Shown: positions 8,193 to 15,902 of the stretch, piece by piece
Position numbering within the stretch: the first letter of the stretch is position 1
Layout of the letters: each line of letters starts with the position of its first letter
Origin: Leeuwenhoekiella parthenopeia
GTDB taxonomy: Bacteria; Bacteroidota; Bacteroidia; Flavobacteriales; Flavobacteriaceae
Assembly: GCF_020782115.1 (NCBI RefSeq)
Contig: NZ_JAJGMW010000033.1
Span: forward strand, 1-43,855
Direction of reading: 5' to 3'
DNA: 43,855 nucleotides
Made by a program: the position numbers and the translations under genes
Notes under the pieces: generated by a model
Told to the model about the DNA's origin: nothing
Seen by the model: the letters and a program-made list of their open reading frames with translations, nothing else
The model's database searches: none

Positions 8193-9035
8193 TTAACTTA
8201 CTATAAACAGGCTTGCTATTGTTGAAGCAGTTTCTCCATTCATAGGCTCGTCATAAGCCTGGGTGGAAGCATCTAAAGAGAAAGGATTACCAGATCCCAG
8301 CGTGGTTACGTCAATTCCACCTTGGGTTGTATTCTGTTCGCCTTCATATACTAAAGCTACTCCTTCATTTGCCGCCTGAACACCTAAATCGGGTATTCCT
8401 GTAATGTTACGGGTAATCCATCCTTCTAGGCCTCTAAGTCTTCTGATTTCAGAAGCATGGCGCGCTTCAACCGAGTGTATTTGTAGAGCTGCAGTAAGCA
8501 GGTTACCCTGACCAATAAGATTTGCGGCCTGACCTTTATACGCCCGAACGCCCGTGTCTTCAAAAGCCTGAGCCAAAATAAGGAGTTGTGTATAGGCGGT
8601 ATCAACAGATGTTGACGTATCTTCCATAAAAGGATCAAAATTTCCACCCGCTGTAAAATCGAAGGTAGGTTTATCTATCGCGGCACTGCCTAAGGCCTGT
8701 TTTAAAAAGGCTACGTGGGCATCTTCGTGTTGTGAGATTTGCTCGTAAATTGCACGTGCTTTGGCATTACTGCTTAGCACACCGCTTTCAAGCGCTTTCA
8801 TATAAAACTCGGCTTCCAGATATTCTAAAGTAAGTGCCAGATTAAATATTGCGGGGACATCGCCTACCTCCTGAGCCTGAGCTTTATTACCGGCGGTAGC
8901 CAGACCAAATGGAACGGCGAGCATCGCTGCTTTTTTACTAATGTTTCCCAGTTGGCCAAACATCTCGCGTCTGGATGACATAGGAGCCTGTAGTTTTTCA
9001 GTTGTGAATTCGTCTAAAAATTTTATGATATTCAT
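8193..9035 (-). CDS. Tat-exported ferritin-like protein (Ferritin_2 type)
   Basis: The product is 280 residues. A twin-arginine-like start (SRREMFGQLG at about 20-29) leads into a hydrophobic stretch ending AQAQ, so it is probably a folded periplasmic protein. The ferritin-like four-helix core shows carboxylate and His ligands in EYLEAEFY (71-78), HEDAH (103-107), AFEDTGVRAY and EARHASEIRRLRG. This pattern is a di-metal site and belongs to the Ferritin_2 family often found as pairs in Bacteroidota. The partner paralogue is 25 bases upstream. Iron oxidation or stress protection is plausible but not shown. Confidence 0.85.
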   Translation of the reverse strand: MNIIKFLDEFTTEKLQAPMSSRREMFGQLGNISKKAAMLAVPFGLATAGNKAQAQEVGDVPAIFNLALTLEYLEAEFYMKALESGVLSSNAKARAIYEQISQHEDAHVAFLKQALGSAAIDKPTFDFTAGGNFDPFMEDTSTSVDTAYTQLLILAQAFEDTGVRAYKGQAANLIGQGNLLTAALQIHSVEARHASEIRRLRGLEGWITRNITGIPDLGVQAANEGVALVYEGEQNTTQGGIDVTTLGSGNPFSLDASTQAYDEPMNGETASTIASLFIVS

Positions 9036-9060
9036 GATGATTTTCTTTAAAGGTTAGTAC

Positions 9061-9795
9061 TTACGATCCCATTGGGTCTGAGTATGTAAACGGAGTTTTG
9101 ATAAACGGTCCTGCATTTTCAAATACTTTGGCAGGTGTGTATGCCACATCCAGACCGGTATCTTCAGTAACAATATCATCTCCGGCAAACGCCTTAAAGT
9201 CTGAATCTCCATTAATAAGCGAGCGAATAGCGGCTGCGTGCCGGGCTTCGACAGAAACAATTTTGCCGGCAAGAGTAAGGTATGCGGGTGTTTTTATATA
9301 AATACCGGCCCCGTTGTAGGCACCTACACCAGTATCTTCTAATGCCTGTGCAGTTTGAAGAACTGAAATTCGGCTACTGAAGTCTACACTGCTGAAATCA
9401 AATTCAAGATTAGCAGGTAAGCGCTGAGACGAGTTGGTCACAATTGCATCAATTGCTGCCTTAAACCAGTCTCTGTGATTGACTTCGTGATTGTATAAAT
9501 CTTCAAGGATGGCTTTTTCTTCGGCATTTGCACCGGCCCAGTAAGACCCATCCAGTACATTGGTATAAAATGCAGCTTCCAATTGTTCCAGGGCGAAAGC
9601 GTAGTTGAGTACGCCGGTATCTCCTGATCCCAGATCAAAAACGCCGCCCAACTGTTTCATCCCGTCGTCATCATTGTCGCAGGAAGCAAGTAAAAGACCG
9701 GTTCCGGCGAGGGCGAGGCCGCTCACTTTTAAAAAGTTTCTGCGATTTCTAGCCACACTTTGTGCTGTGGCGTCGATTGATTTTTTCTTTCCCAT
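9061..9795 (-). CDS. Tat-exported ferritin-like lipoprotein (paralogue of the next gene)
   Basis: The product is 244 residues. The N-terminus has NRRNFLKVSGLALAG, a textbook Tat motif (RR at 18-19), followed by LLASC with Cys39 as lipidation site, so it is likely a membrane-anchored lipoprotein exported folded. The Ferritin_2 core repeats the ligand pattern of the downstream gene: FALEQLEAAFY, NHEVNHRDWF, ALEDTGVGAY and EARHAAAIRSL. It is the first gene of a two-gene unit. A Tat substrate needs metal loading in the cytoplasm, which fits a di-iron or di-manganese protein. Confidence 0.87.
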   Translation of the reverse strand: MGKKKSIDATAQSVARNRRNFLKVSGLALAGTGLLLASCDNDDDGMKQLGGVFDLGSGDTGVLNYAFALEQLEAAFYTNVLDGSYWAGANAEEKAILEDLYNHEVNHRDWFKAAIDAIVTNSSQRLPANLEFDFSSVDFSSRISVLQTAQALEDTGVGAYNGAGIYIKTPAYLTLAGKIVSVEARHAAAIRSLINGDSDFKAFAGDDIVTEDTGLDVAYTPAKVFENAGPFIKTPFTYSDPMGS

Positions 9796-9999
9796 AATGT
9801 TTAGTTTTTGGTTATCTGCTAATACATACGGGAGAAAGCGGGTTGCGGATTTTTAAATTAAGATTTTAACAGTATATTGGCTTCGTGGATAATTTTTTTA
9901 CAATGTTAAACGAGCTTTTTTGAAAATAATTTAAAGAAAAGAGGAAAAGACAGGAGCTTTAAAATCAGGGCTTAGACGCGTTAATTGTTGATTACAAGC

Positions 10000-10608
10000 C
10001 TATTCGCATTCAAAATCAAAATTGATGATTTCAAAACTATAATTCTTTTTGTAATTGAAATGCCACCATTCGGTACGTATGGTTTCAAAACCAAAACGTA
10101 TCATACCTTCCTGAAGCAATTTTCGGTTTTCGAGCACTTTTTTAGGTAAATCGGTATTATCAATATGCGCCTCACGGCCGAAGAAATCGTGATCTGTACC
10201 CATATCTACCGGAGTGCCGTCTAATTTTTCTAAGCTGATGTCAACTGCTGCACCGCGATTATGTACAGAACCGGTGGTATAGGGATTGGCAACATACTGC
10301 GCATTTGGGTATACCGCCCACATCTTTTTTTGCGCACTTACCGGCCGGTAGCAGTCAAAAAGTACAATGCGATAGCCCTTTTCGCAGAAATAGTGATTGG
10401 CTTCCTTGAGTGCCGCTGCAACTTCCGGTCTCAAATAACAGGCAGCACAATCGTAAAATGCTTCTTTCAGAAAATTGTTGGTGCTTGCATACCTGATGTC
10501 GTAGGTAAAGCCGTCTTTAAGAGTATCTAACTTTACCAGTGGAGCCTTTTCGCTTTGCGCATTAGCGAAAAAAACACCGCATATAAAAATGAGAGTAAGG
10601 TATTTCAT
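10000..10608 (-). CDS. ddpX: D-alanyl-D-alanine dipeptidase, VanX/DdpX family (M15D)
   Basis: The product is 202 residues with a Sec signal peptide (about 1-17, FFANAQ), so it is periplasmic. The zinc-binding motif SVHNRGAAVD gives H116 and D123, and TEWWHF gives the catalytic E180 and third ligand H183. The transition-state Arg lies in DCYRPV (R88). VanX enzymes split D-Ala-D-Ala. Outside vancomycin-resistance clusters they recycle cell-wall dipeptide, and no VanHA genes are present here, so a nutritional or turnover role is likelier. It is a single-gene unit. Confidence 0.92.
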   Translation of the reverse strand: MKYLTLIFICGVFFANAQSEKAPLVKLDTLKDGFTYDIRYASTNNFLKEAFYDCAACYLRPEVAAALKEANHYFCEKGYRIVLFDCYRPVSAQKKMWAVYPNAQYVANPYTTGSVHNRGAAVDISLEKLDGTPVDMGTDHDFFGREAHIDNTDLPKKVLENRKLLQEGMIRFGFETIRTEWWHFNYKKNYSFEIINFDFECE

Positions 10609-10691
10609 GTCTGGTATTATTTGAGAACTAAAGTCTTTACGCCGTATTTCAATACAGCTAATTAGGTTTGAAAATACAAAAAAGGAAGAGG

Positions 10692-10973
10692 TTATTTAGA
10701 AGGCTCAAGATATTTGCGTTCCATCCAGAACGTACCGAAAGGGATTATAGAACACGCCAAAACGATCAATAGGGTTTTAGTATTCCACTTTAATTCAGAT
10801 TTGACCAGAAAAGCCATAACCACGTAAGCAAGAAATAAAAAGCCGTGGGCCATACCTATGATTTGATTGGGCTGTCCCTCATCAAAAATATATTTAAGCG
10901 GCATGGTTACAAAAAGTATGAGGAGGAAGGATATACCCTCCAGAATTGCGATCCATTTAAAAGATTGTATCAT
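10692..10973 (-). CDS. DUF3817 small membrane protein
   Basis: The product is about 93 residues from the Met at 10973 (MIQSFKWIAILEGISFLLIL). A longer open frame overlaps the upstream gene and is not needed. Three membrane helices are visible, with the family pattern LEGISFLLILFVTMPLKY and GMAHGFLFLAYV. DUF3817 proteins are integral membrane proteins of unknown role. The start lies one base past the stop of the VTT gene (10975), so the two are translationally linked. Confidence 0.8.
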   Translation of the reverse strand: MIQSFKWIAILEGISFLLILFVTMPLKYIFDEGQPNQIIGMAHGFLFLAYVVMAFLVKSELKWNTKTLLIVLACSIIPFGTFWMERKYLEPSK

Positions 10974-10974
10974 T

Positions 10975-11592
10975 TTAGACCATATTAAAAATAGCAGCAC
11001 CGTACACTGCAAAGCGAACAAAACGCAGCAAACCAAATAGTAAGTAACTCGTAAACGGGTATTTGATCATACCGGCAGCCAGACTGCTTACTGCAAAGGG
11101 TACGGGCAGTGTTGCGCCTACAATAATTAAAAATCCTCCCCATTTACGTGCATTTTTAAGATGCTTTGCCATCTTAACCTCCAGGTAATCGTGAACAGCA
11201 GGTATGCGGGTTGCGGCTCTTCCGGTAAAATAACTTACGATACCACCGGCATAGGAAAGCACGGCTATAAGAGACAGGTAAAGAATGGGATCGGGCATTT
11301 TATCGCTCCACGCAATAAAAATTTCGGGTGGTATGAGTCCAAGAATACTTTCTGAAATAAAAAATACCGTAAGCACCCAAAAAGGAGGGAAGGTATTAGT
11401 CATTTTAATCAGCAGGTCATTGATGTCAATAACAAAATAATGAATGCCCAGAAGGATTGCGACAAAAACCAGCAACGGAGTAATAGCCTTTTTGAGACTT
11501 CCTGCGAGAAAGCTGTAAAAACCGGTATACTTATAATATTGGTGCAGCAGCTTTAAGCGTGATTTTTTTTCGGTTTTGCGCTGTTGGGACAT
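10975..11592 (-). CDS. VTT-domain (DedA/YqaA-like) membrane protein
   Basis: The product is about 205 residues from the ATG at 11592 (MSQQRKTEKK). A longer frame to 11661 would start upstream of the mapped promoter and is rejected. A basic cytoplasmic N-terminus is followed by membrane helices and the VTT-type re-entrant region: ESILGLIPPEIFIAW, GGIVSYFTGR, VGATLPVPFAVSSLAAG. DedA/VTT proteins scramble or flip lipids such as undecaprenyl phosphate. This one is of the YqaA-like branch, and its substrate is unknown. It is in an operon with the DUF3817 gene. Confidence 0.85.
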   Translation of the reverse strand: MSQQRKTEKKSRLKLLHQYYKYTGFYSFLAGSLKKAITPLLVFVAILLGIHYFVIDINDLLIKMTNTFPPFWVLTVFFISESILGLIPPEIFIAWSDKMPDPILYLSLIAVLSYAGGIVSYFTGRAATRIPAVHDYLEVKMAKHLKNARKWGGFLIIVGATLPVPFAVSSLAAGMIKYPFTSYLLFGLLRFVRFAVYGAAIFNMV

Positions 11593-11605
11593 GGTAATTT
11601 TTTTG

Positions 11606-11637
11606 CAAATATATCCTATGCTTTCGCGGCTTACAAA
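11606..11637 (-). promoter_or_regulatory. Promoter of the VTT-DUF3817 operon
   Basis: On the minus strand TTTG (11637-11634), 20 bases, then TATATTTG (11613-11606) matches the Bacteroidota -33/-7 pattern. Transcription would start about 7 bases before the ATG at 11592, which decides the start codon of that gene. Confidence 0.7.
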
Positions 11638-11732
11638 GATGTGCACTACAATCTGTATCAAAACAGAAAGAATTGGGAAAACTTTAAAAGTTCGGGTTTT
11701 AACATCCGCGGTAATACCCTTAATTTTAACAT

Positions 11733-12452
11733 ATGGATAAATTTAAAGATAAGGTTGCCCTCATAACCGGGGGAACCAAAGGAATAGGTAGAGGCATCGC
11801 AGAGGCCCTATTAGAACTGGGAATGAATGTGGCAATAACCAGTCGCAATCTCACTTCTGCTGAAAAAGCTGCTACCGAATTAAACAAAAAAGGAAAAGGT
11901 AAGGCCATTGGTGTGAAAGCTGATGTGCGTAAAATGGACAGTCAGTTTCAGGCAGTTGATACGGTTCTAAAAGAGTTCGGCCAGCTGGATGTACTGGTTG
12001 CCAACGCAGGATTGGGCCATTTTGCCGGAATTTCGGATATGACCGTAGACCAATGGCAAGAAACCATAGATACAAATCTTACCGGTGTTTTTTACAGCGT
12101 AAAAGCCGCATTAACCGAACTGAAGAAATCTAAAGGTTATATTTTCACCATTTCGAGTCTGGCAGGTACCAATTTCTTTGCTGGAGGAGCGGCGTATAAT
12201 GCCAGTAAATTTGGGGTTACCGGATTTACGCAGGCCGTTATGCTCGATCTGAGACAGGACGATATTAAGGTTTCTACAATAATGCCGGGTTCTGTAGCTA
12301 CCCATTTTAATGGTAACGAACCTTCAAAAGAGGATGCGTGGAAGATACAAAGTGAAGACATTGGTGAGCTTATTGTAGATCTGCTCAAAATGAATCCGCG
12401 TACCCTGCCAAGTAAAATCGAGGTGCGACCTTCAAAACCACCAAAGAATTAA
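11733..12452 (+). CDS. Short-chain dehydrogenase/reductase (FabG-like)
   Basis: The product is 239 residues forming a classical SDR. It has the nucleotide-binding loop GGTKGIGRG (about 13-21), a D-V at the adenine side (KADV), the NAG motif (VANAGLG), and the catalytic Ser in ISSLAG with YNASK as the Tyr/Lys pair. The sequence TSRN after the second strand has an Arg where NADPH-preferring SDRs often do. The substrate cannot be told; 3-oxoacyl-ACP or other small ketones are possible. It is a lone gene with its own terminator at 12549. Confidence 0.88.
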   Translation: MDKFKDKVALITGGTKGIGRGIAEALLELGMNVAITSRNLTSAEKAATELNKKGKGKAIGVKADVRKMDSQFQAVDTVLKEFGQLDVLVANAGLGHFAGISDMTVDQWQETIDTNLTGVFYSVKAALTELKKSKGYIFTISSLAGTNFFAGGAAYNASKFGVTGFTQAVMLDLRQDDIKVSTIMPGSVATHFNGNEPSKEDAWKIQSEDIGELIVDLLKMNPRTLPSKIEVRPSKPPKN

Positions 12453-12548
12453 ACTACTGTAATGCCTGATTTGGCCCATTACCTTCAGGGTACACTGTAC
12501 TTTTAGAAAATTATATAGCTTATCAGGTAAATTAGTATCAAACAAAAA

Positions 12549-12577
12549 GACCGTCTGTTTATCAGACGGTCCTTTTT
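12549..12577. terminator. Bidirectional terminator
   Basis: GACCGTCTG (12549-12557) pairs perfectly with CAGACGGTC (12563-12571) around a 5-base loop, with A-run before and T-run after. It separates the converging SDR (ends 12452) and the hypothetical gene (ends 12601). Confidence 0.92.
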
Positions 12578-12600
12578 ATTTCTATAAGGCTGAAGAGAAT

Positions 12601-12981
12601 TTAGTTTTCTTCAGCATATTCCTGTAGCGCTTCAACGTAAGCCCTTAAATCAAGTCTGTTTGCTTTATTTTCAGGTTCAGCAATAAGGTTGAGTAAGTAG
12701 AGCAGGCTTTCTTCAGGTGTTGATTGATTTTCCTGATCCTCAAGCAGTTCTTCATAGCCCTCAATGGGTTCCTCTTCAGGGATTGGGATATCAAAGGTTT
12801 GGTATTCTTCAATATGCTCAAAGGTTAAACGTATGGTTTTAGCTAACAGGGGACGCTTTTCTTCAACAGCGAAAGGTCTCAGATCCTTTAGGTCGGCAAC
12901 GATCGTATTGGTAATGATGCCGTTCAACTCAACTTCTTCTATGAGCTTATTTATAAGTTTTTGTGCTTTCGGGTTCTTCAA
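12601..12981 (-). CDS. Conserved hypothetical protein, acidic helical
   Basis: The product is 126 residues, strongly acidic (runs such as PEEEPIEGYEELLEDQE) and mostly predicted helical. It has no signal peptide and no membrane segment. I do not recognise a characterised family. The N-terminal half (AQKLINKLIEEVELNG...VADLKDLRPFA) looks like a small helical domain. It is cytoplasmic, a lone gene, and ends at a good terminator, so it is probably real. Confidence 0.7.
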   Translation of the reverse strand: MKNPKAQKLINKLIEEVELNGIITNTIVADLKDLRPFAVEEKRPLLAKTIRLTFEHIEEYQTFDIPIPEEEPIEGYEELLEDQENQSTPEESLLYLLNLIAEPENKANRLDLRAYVEALQEYAEEN

Positions 12982-13245
12982 AATTGATGGGTTTTATTTA
13001 GAAAACAAAGGTAACGGTTTGAAGCTTTTTTTTTCAAATTCAAACGGGCATTTTTTTTTAATATGTGCGGAAGCTTAGGATCTGGACTATAAGGTCTTTT
13101 GATTAGACTTTGAGACTTTGTAGATTTTTCAGAATAAAGAGACTTTATTGCCAAATTGGTAATTCCACGCAGAATCTTACGATAAGCCCTTTAAATCCCT
13201 TATTTTTGCAAAATTCATAATTACACAGAGCTACAAAAAAGCAGT
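12982..13245 (+). promoter_or_regulatory. Intergenic region with -7 element for the helicase gene
   Basis: TATTTTTG at 13201-13208 is a perfect -7 element about 37 bases upstream of the ATG at 13246. No clear TTTG lies 19-20 bases before it (CTTAC at 13176-13180 is the nearest). Nothing else was recognised in this 264-base stretch. Confidence 0.45.
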
Positions 13246-14766
13246 ATGGCGCAAGAGCAGGATTCAAATAGCGGAAAAGAATTATACAAATACCAGTTAA
13301 ATGATCTCGACCGGATTTTTTCCTGTATGGAAGAAGAGGCCGATGATTTTAATCTGCTTTACCAGCTACCCACGGGCGGCGGTAAAACGGTTATTTTTTC
13401 TGAAATAGTACGCAGATATATAGAGCAGAAGCAAAAGAAGGTCGTGATTCTTACCCATCGTATTGAGTTGTCCTCACAGACCTCAAAAATGCTCAAAACC
13501 TTCAATGTGCCAAATATGATCATTAACTCCAAGGTTAAAAACCTTGAGGGTCACGAAGATTATATGTGTTATGTGGCGATGGTAGAGACGCTTAACAACC
13601 GGCTTCAGGATGAGAAGATAGATATTGATGATGTAGGGCTGGTCATTATAGATGAAGCGCATTACAATTCGTTTAGAAAACTCTTCAGTTATTTTAAGGA
13701 TGCCTTTATACTTGGTGTTACGGCTACTCCGCTGAGTTCTAATGTGAAGTTGCCTATGAAAGACAACTACCGCAAGCTTATTATTGGTGAGAGTATAGGT
13801 TCATTAATTGAGAAAGGATTTTTAGCTAAAGCTCACGTGCATTCTTATGATGTGGGGCTTAAAACGCTGCAGGTAGGGATTAACGGGGATTACACCGTGA
13901 AATCTTCAGAAATACTGTATACCAATCACAGTATGCAGGAGAAGCTGCTGAGTGCTTACGAGGAGCGTGCTAAAGGCACCAAAACGCTGATCTTTAATAA
14001 TGGGATCAATACCTCCAGATATGTGTACGAAACCTTTAGAGAAGCCGGCTACGACGTGCGTCATTTAGACAATACGCATACCAATAAAGAGCGGAAGGCG
14101 ATCTTAAAATGGTTTAAAAACACACCCGATGCCATACTTACTTCGGTAAGTATTCTTACTACCGGTTTTGATGAACCTACCGTCGAAACCATAATTCTAA
14201 ACCGGGCAACACGTTCACTCACGCTGTATTTTCAAATGATAGGTCGGGGTTCACGTATTTTACCGGACAAGAAGAGTTTTCAGGTCATTGATCTGGGGAA
14301 TAACATGGCACGTTTCGGACTTTGGGATGCGCCGATGGACTGGAATGATATCTTCCTGTATCCTGATTTTTATCTGGAAAACCTGATAAGTGACGAGGAA
14401 ATCGAGCGTAATTTTGAATACGTTATGCCACCTGAGCTTCGGGCACAATTCAGCAACAGCACCAATATTGATTTTGATATCAAAAAGGAATACGAGGAAG
14501 TTTTTGCCAAAGGTCTAAAATCTAAGGAAGCTTTAGAACGATCTATAAATCAGCATGCTCAAATTGTTTTTGAGAATACCGAAGACATTTTTGATGCGCG
14601 TATTCTTGCGCGGGAACTTAAGGAAGAAATACAATACCGTATCAGACAGTATTCTTACTGTATTATGAAGAACACCAAAAACTATAAAGACTGGCTCGAG
14701 GAAGATTATATGCGAAAGCTACGTTTAAAACTGAGTCAGATGTATGCCAATGTTCCTGCGCAATAA
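13246..14766 (+). CDS. DEAD/DEAH-box (SF2) helicase
   Basis: The product is 506 residues forming an SF2 helicase with both RecA lobes. It has the Q-like N-terminus YQLNDLDRI, motif I LPTGGGKT (about 42-49), motif II DEAH (IIDEAHYN), motif III VTATP, and motif VI QMIGRGSR. It resembles the UvrB/ResIII-type DEAD/DEAH helicases common as single genes in Flavobacteriaceae. No nuclease or accessory domain is fused: the C-terminal 130 residues are helical and unassigned. A role in DNA or RNA remodelling is inferred from family. The DUF2490 gene begins 10 bases after its stop. Confidence 0.9.
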   Translation: MAQEQDSNSGKELYKYQLNDLDRIFSCMEEEADDFNLLYQLPTGGGKTVIFSEIVRRYIEQKQKKVVILTHRIELSSQTSKMLKTFNVPNMIINSKVKNLEGHEDYMCYVAMVETLNNRLQDEKIDIDDVGLVIIDEAHYNSFRKLFSYFKDAFILGVTATPLSSNVKLPMKDNYRKLIIGESIGSLIEKGFLAKAHVHSYDVGLKTLQVGINGDYTVKSSEILYTNHSMQEKLLSAYEERAKGTKTLIFNNGINTSRYVYETFREAGYDVRHLDNTHTNKERKAILKWFKNTPDAILTSVSILTTGFDEPTVETIILNRATRSLTLYFQMIGRGSRILPDKKSFQVIDLGNNMARFGLWDAPMDWNDIFLYPDFYLENLISDEEIERNFEYVMPPELRAQFSNSTNIDFDIKKEYEEVFAKGLKSKEALERSINQHAQIVFENTEDIFDARILARELKEEIQYRIRQYSYCIMKNTKNYKDWLEEDYMRKLRLKLSQMYANVPAQ

Positions 14767-14775
14767 TTTTCAATT

Positions 14776-15464
14776 TTGAATAAAGGCTTTTTTCTATTTT
14801 TTGCCATTTTAAGTTTAATAATAACAGGCAAATTACAAGCTCAGGAAGGAAACTCCACTTGGGGGCCTGGTATGGTTATTTTTTTACAACAAACTTTAAA
14901 GACTCTCAGTTTGGACTAATGGGGGATGTACAGCTTCGTAATTTTGAAGTTGCCGGCGATTTTCAGCAATCCATTTTAAGAGCAGGCTTGTTTTATAAAC
15001 CCAAGGACACACCTTTAAAGCTGCTTGCCGGTTATTCTTATTTTACTTCCGGCTTTTTTGGGGAAAATGAAGAGACATTTTACGAGCACAGACCGTATCA
15101 GGATGTGATTTGGAATCAAAAGATGGCATCCAGATTGTATTTTCTACACCGCATACGATTTGAGGAGCGTATTATCGAAAATCAGGATTTTAGAATGCGT
15201 TATCGCTATATGCTAAATGCAAAAATTGCGTTAAACGCCAAGGAAATTGCCCCAAAAACCTTTTATTTGTGGACTGTCGGTGAAGTTTTCATAAATGGAA
15301 AAAAGACGGCAGTTACACCAAATTTATTTGACAGGCTTTGGTTTTTTGGCGGTACAGGTTATAAATTTACACCTGGTATTACTACAGAATTGGGTTATAT
15401 GCGTGAAATAACAAATACCCAAACCAAAGGCCAGCTTATAGTAAGTTTGATTCAAACTTTTTAA
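14776..15464 (+). pseudogene. DUF2490 outer-membrane-like protein, apparent frameshift near a G5 run
   Basis: The frame that opens at the TTG at 14776 encodes a good signal peptide (NKGFFLFFAILSLIITGK, then LQAQ). It fails to continue into the DUF2490 barrel, which is open in another frame from 14859 (GAWYGYFFTTNF through SLIQTF). One extra base in the GGGGG run (14861-14865) would join them as NST-W-GAWYGYF, giving about 229 residues. DUF2490 proteins are predicted small outer-membrane beta-barrels. Either this is a one-base sequencing or assembly error in a homopolymer, or the gene has been inactivated or is phase variable. It sits between the helicase and the metal-related cluster. Confidence 0.75.
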
Positions 15465-15473
15465 CGATAGTTA

Positions 15474-15794
15474 ATGATTTTTAAAAGTAAAAACATACAA
15501 CTGCTGCTCAGTATCTTTTTGGTACTGGCTGTTTTTGCTTTTAAAGTTGCCGATTTACACAAATACGTTCACGATAAGGATGATTTAAACAACCATCATT
15601 GTGAATTATGTCTTTTAAGCCAGAAACAGAAAAATCAGACTGATTTTTATTTGCCACAGGCCTATGATGGGGTGCAGTCTCCGGTAGTTGTCATTACCCG
15701 AATTCAAAAGACTTTTTTCTACACAACTATTCAAACTATTCCCGTTCTTACCGGGAAATCTCTTAATAAAGCACCCCCGTCTGCATCAGTTTAA
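15474..15794 (+). CDS. Small membrane-anchored His/Cys protein upstream of the TonB receptor
   Basis: The product is 106 residues. A single hydrophobic segment at the N-terminus (about 8-24, IQLLLSIFLVLAVFAF) leads to HKYVHDKDD and NNHHCELCLL. This His/Cys cluster (H-H-C-x-x-C) is suited to binding a transition metal. Short proteins of this style commonly precede TonB receptors in Flavobacteriaceae, and I know no experimental function. It starts 9 bases after the DUF2490 stop and is followed by the receptor gene after 108 bases. Confidence 0.65.
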   Translation: MIFKSKNIQLLLSIFLVLAVFAFKVADLHKYVHDKDDLNNHHCELCLLSQKQKNQTDFYLPQAYDGVQSPVVVITRIQKTFFYTTIQTIPVLTGKSLNKAPPSASV

Positions 15795-15816
15795 TATAAG
15801 CTTTGCAACCTTTATC

Positions 15817-15888
15817 CTATTGTTTTTTTGGCAATAGAATGGGTTGATTTTATAAACTGAAAATCAGTTCTCCTTTCGGATGAACTGA
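15817..15888 (+). promoter_or_regulatory. Two inverted repeats in the leader of the TonB receptor gene
   Basis: CTATTG (15817-15822) and CAATAG (15832-15837) form one stem. TCAGTTC (15864-15870) and GAACTGA (15882-15888) form a second, 15 bases before the ATG at 15903. Either could be an operator or a leader hairpin that sets receptor expression apart from the upstream genes. No Fur- or Zur-box consensus is evident. Confidence 0.35.
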
Positions 15889-15902
15889 AATATAGATTCA
15901 CT

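Noticed and set aside
10000-10608. Vancomycin-resistance gene
   Set aside because: VanX-type enzyme alone, with no VanH, VanA or VanRS neighbours; dipeptide recycling is the likelier role.
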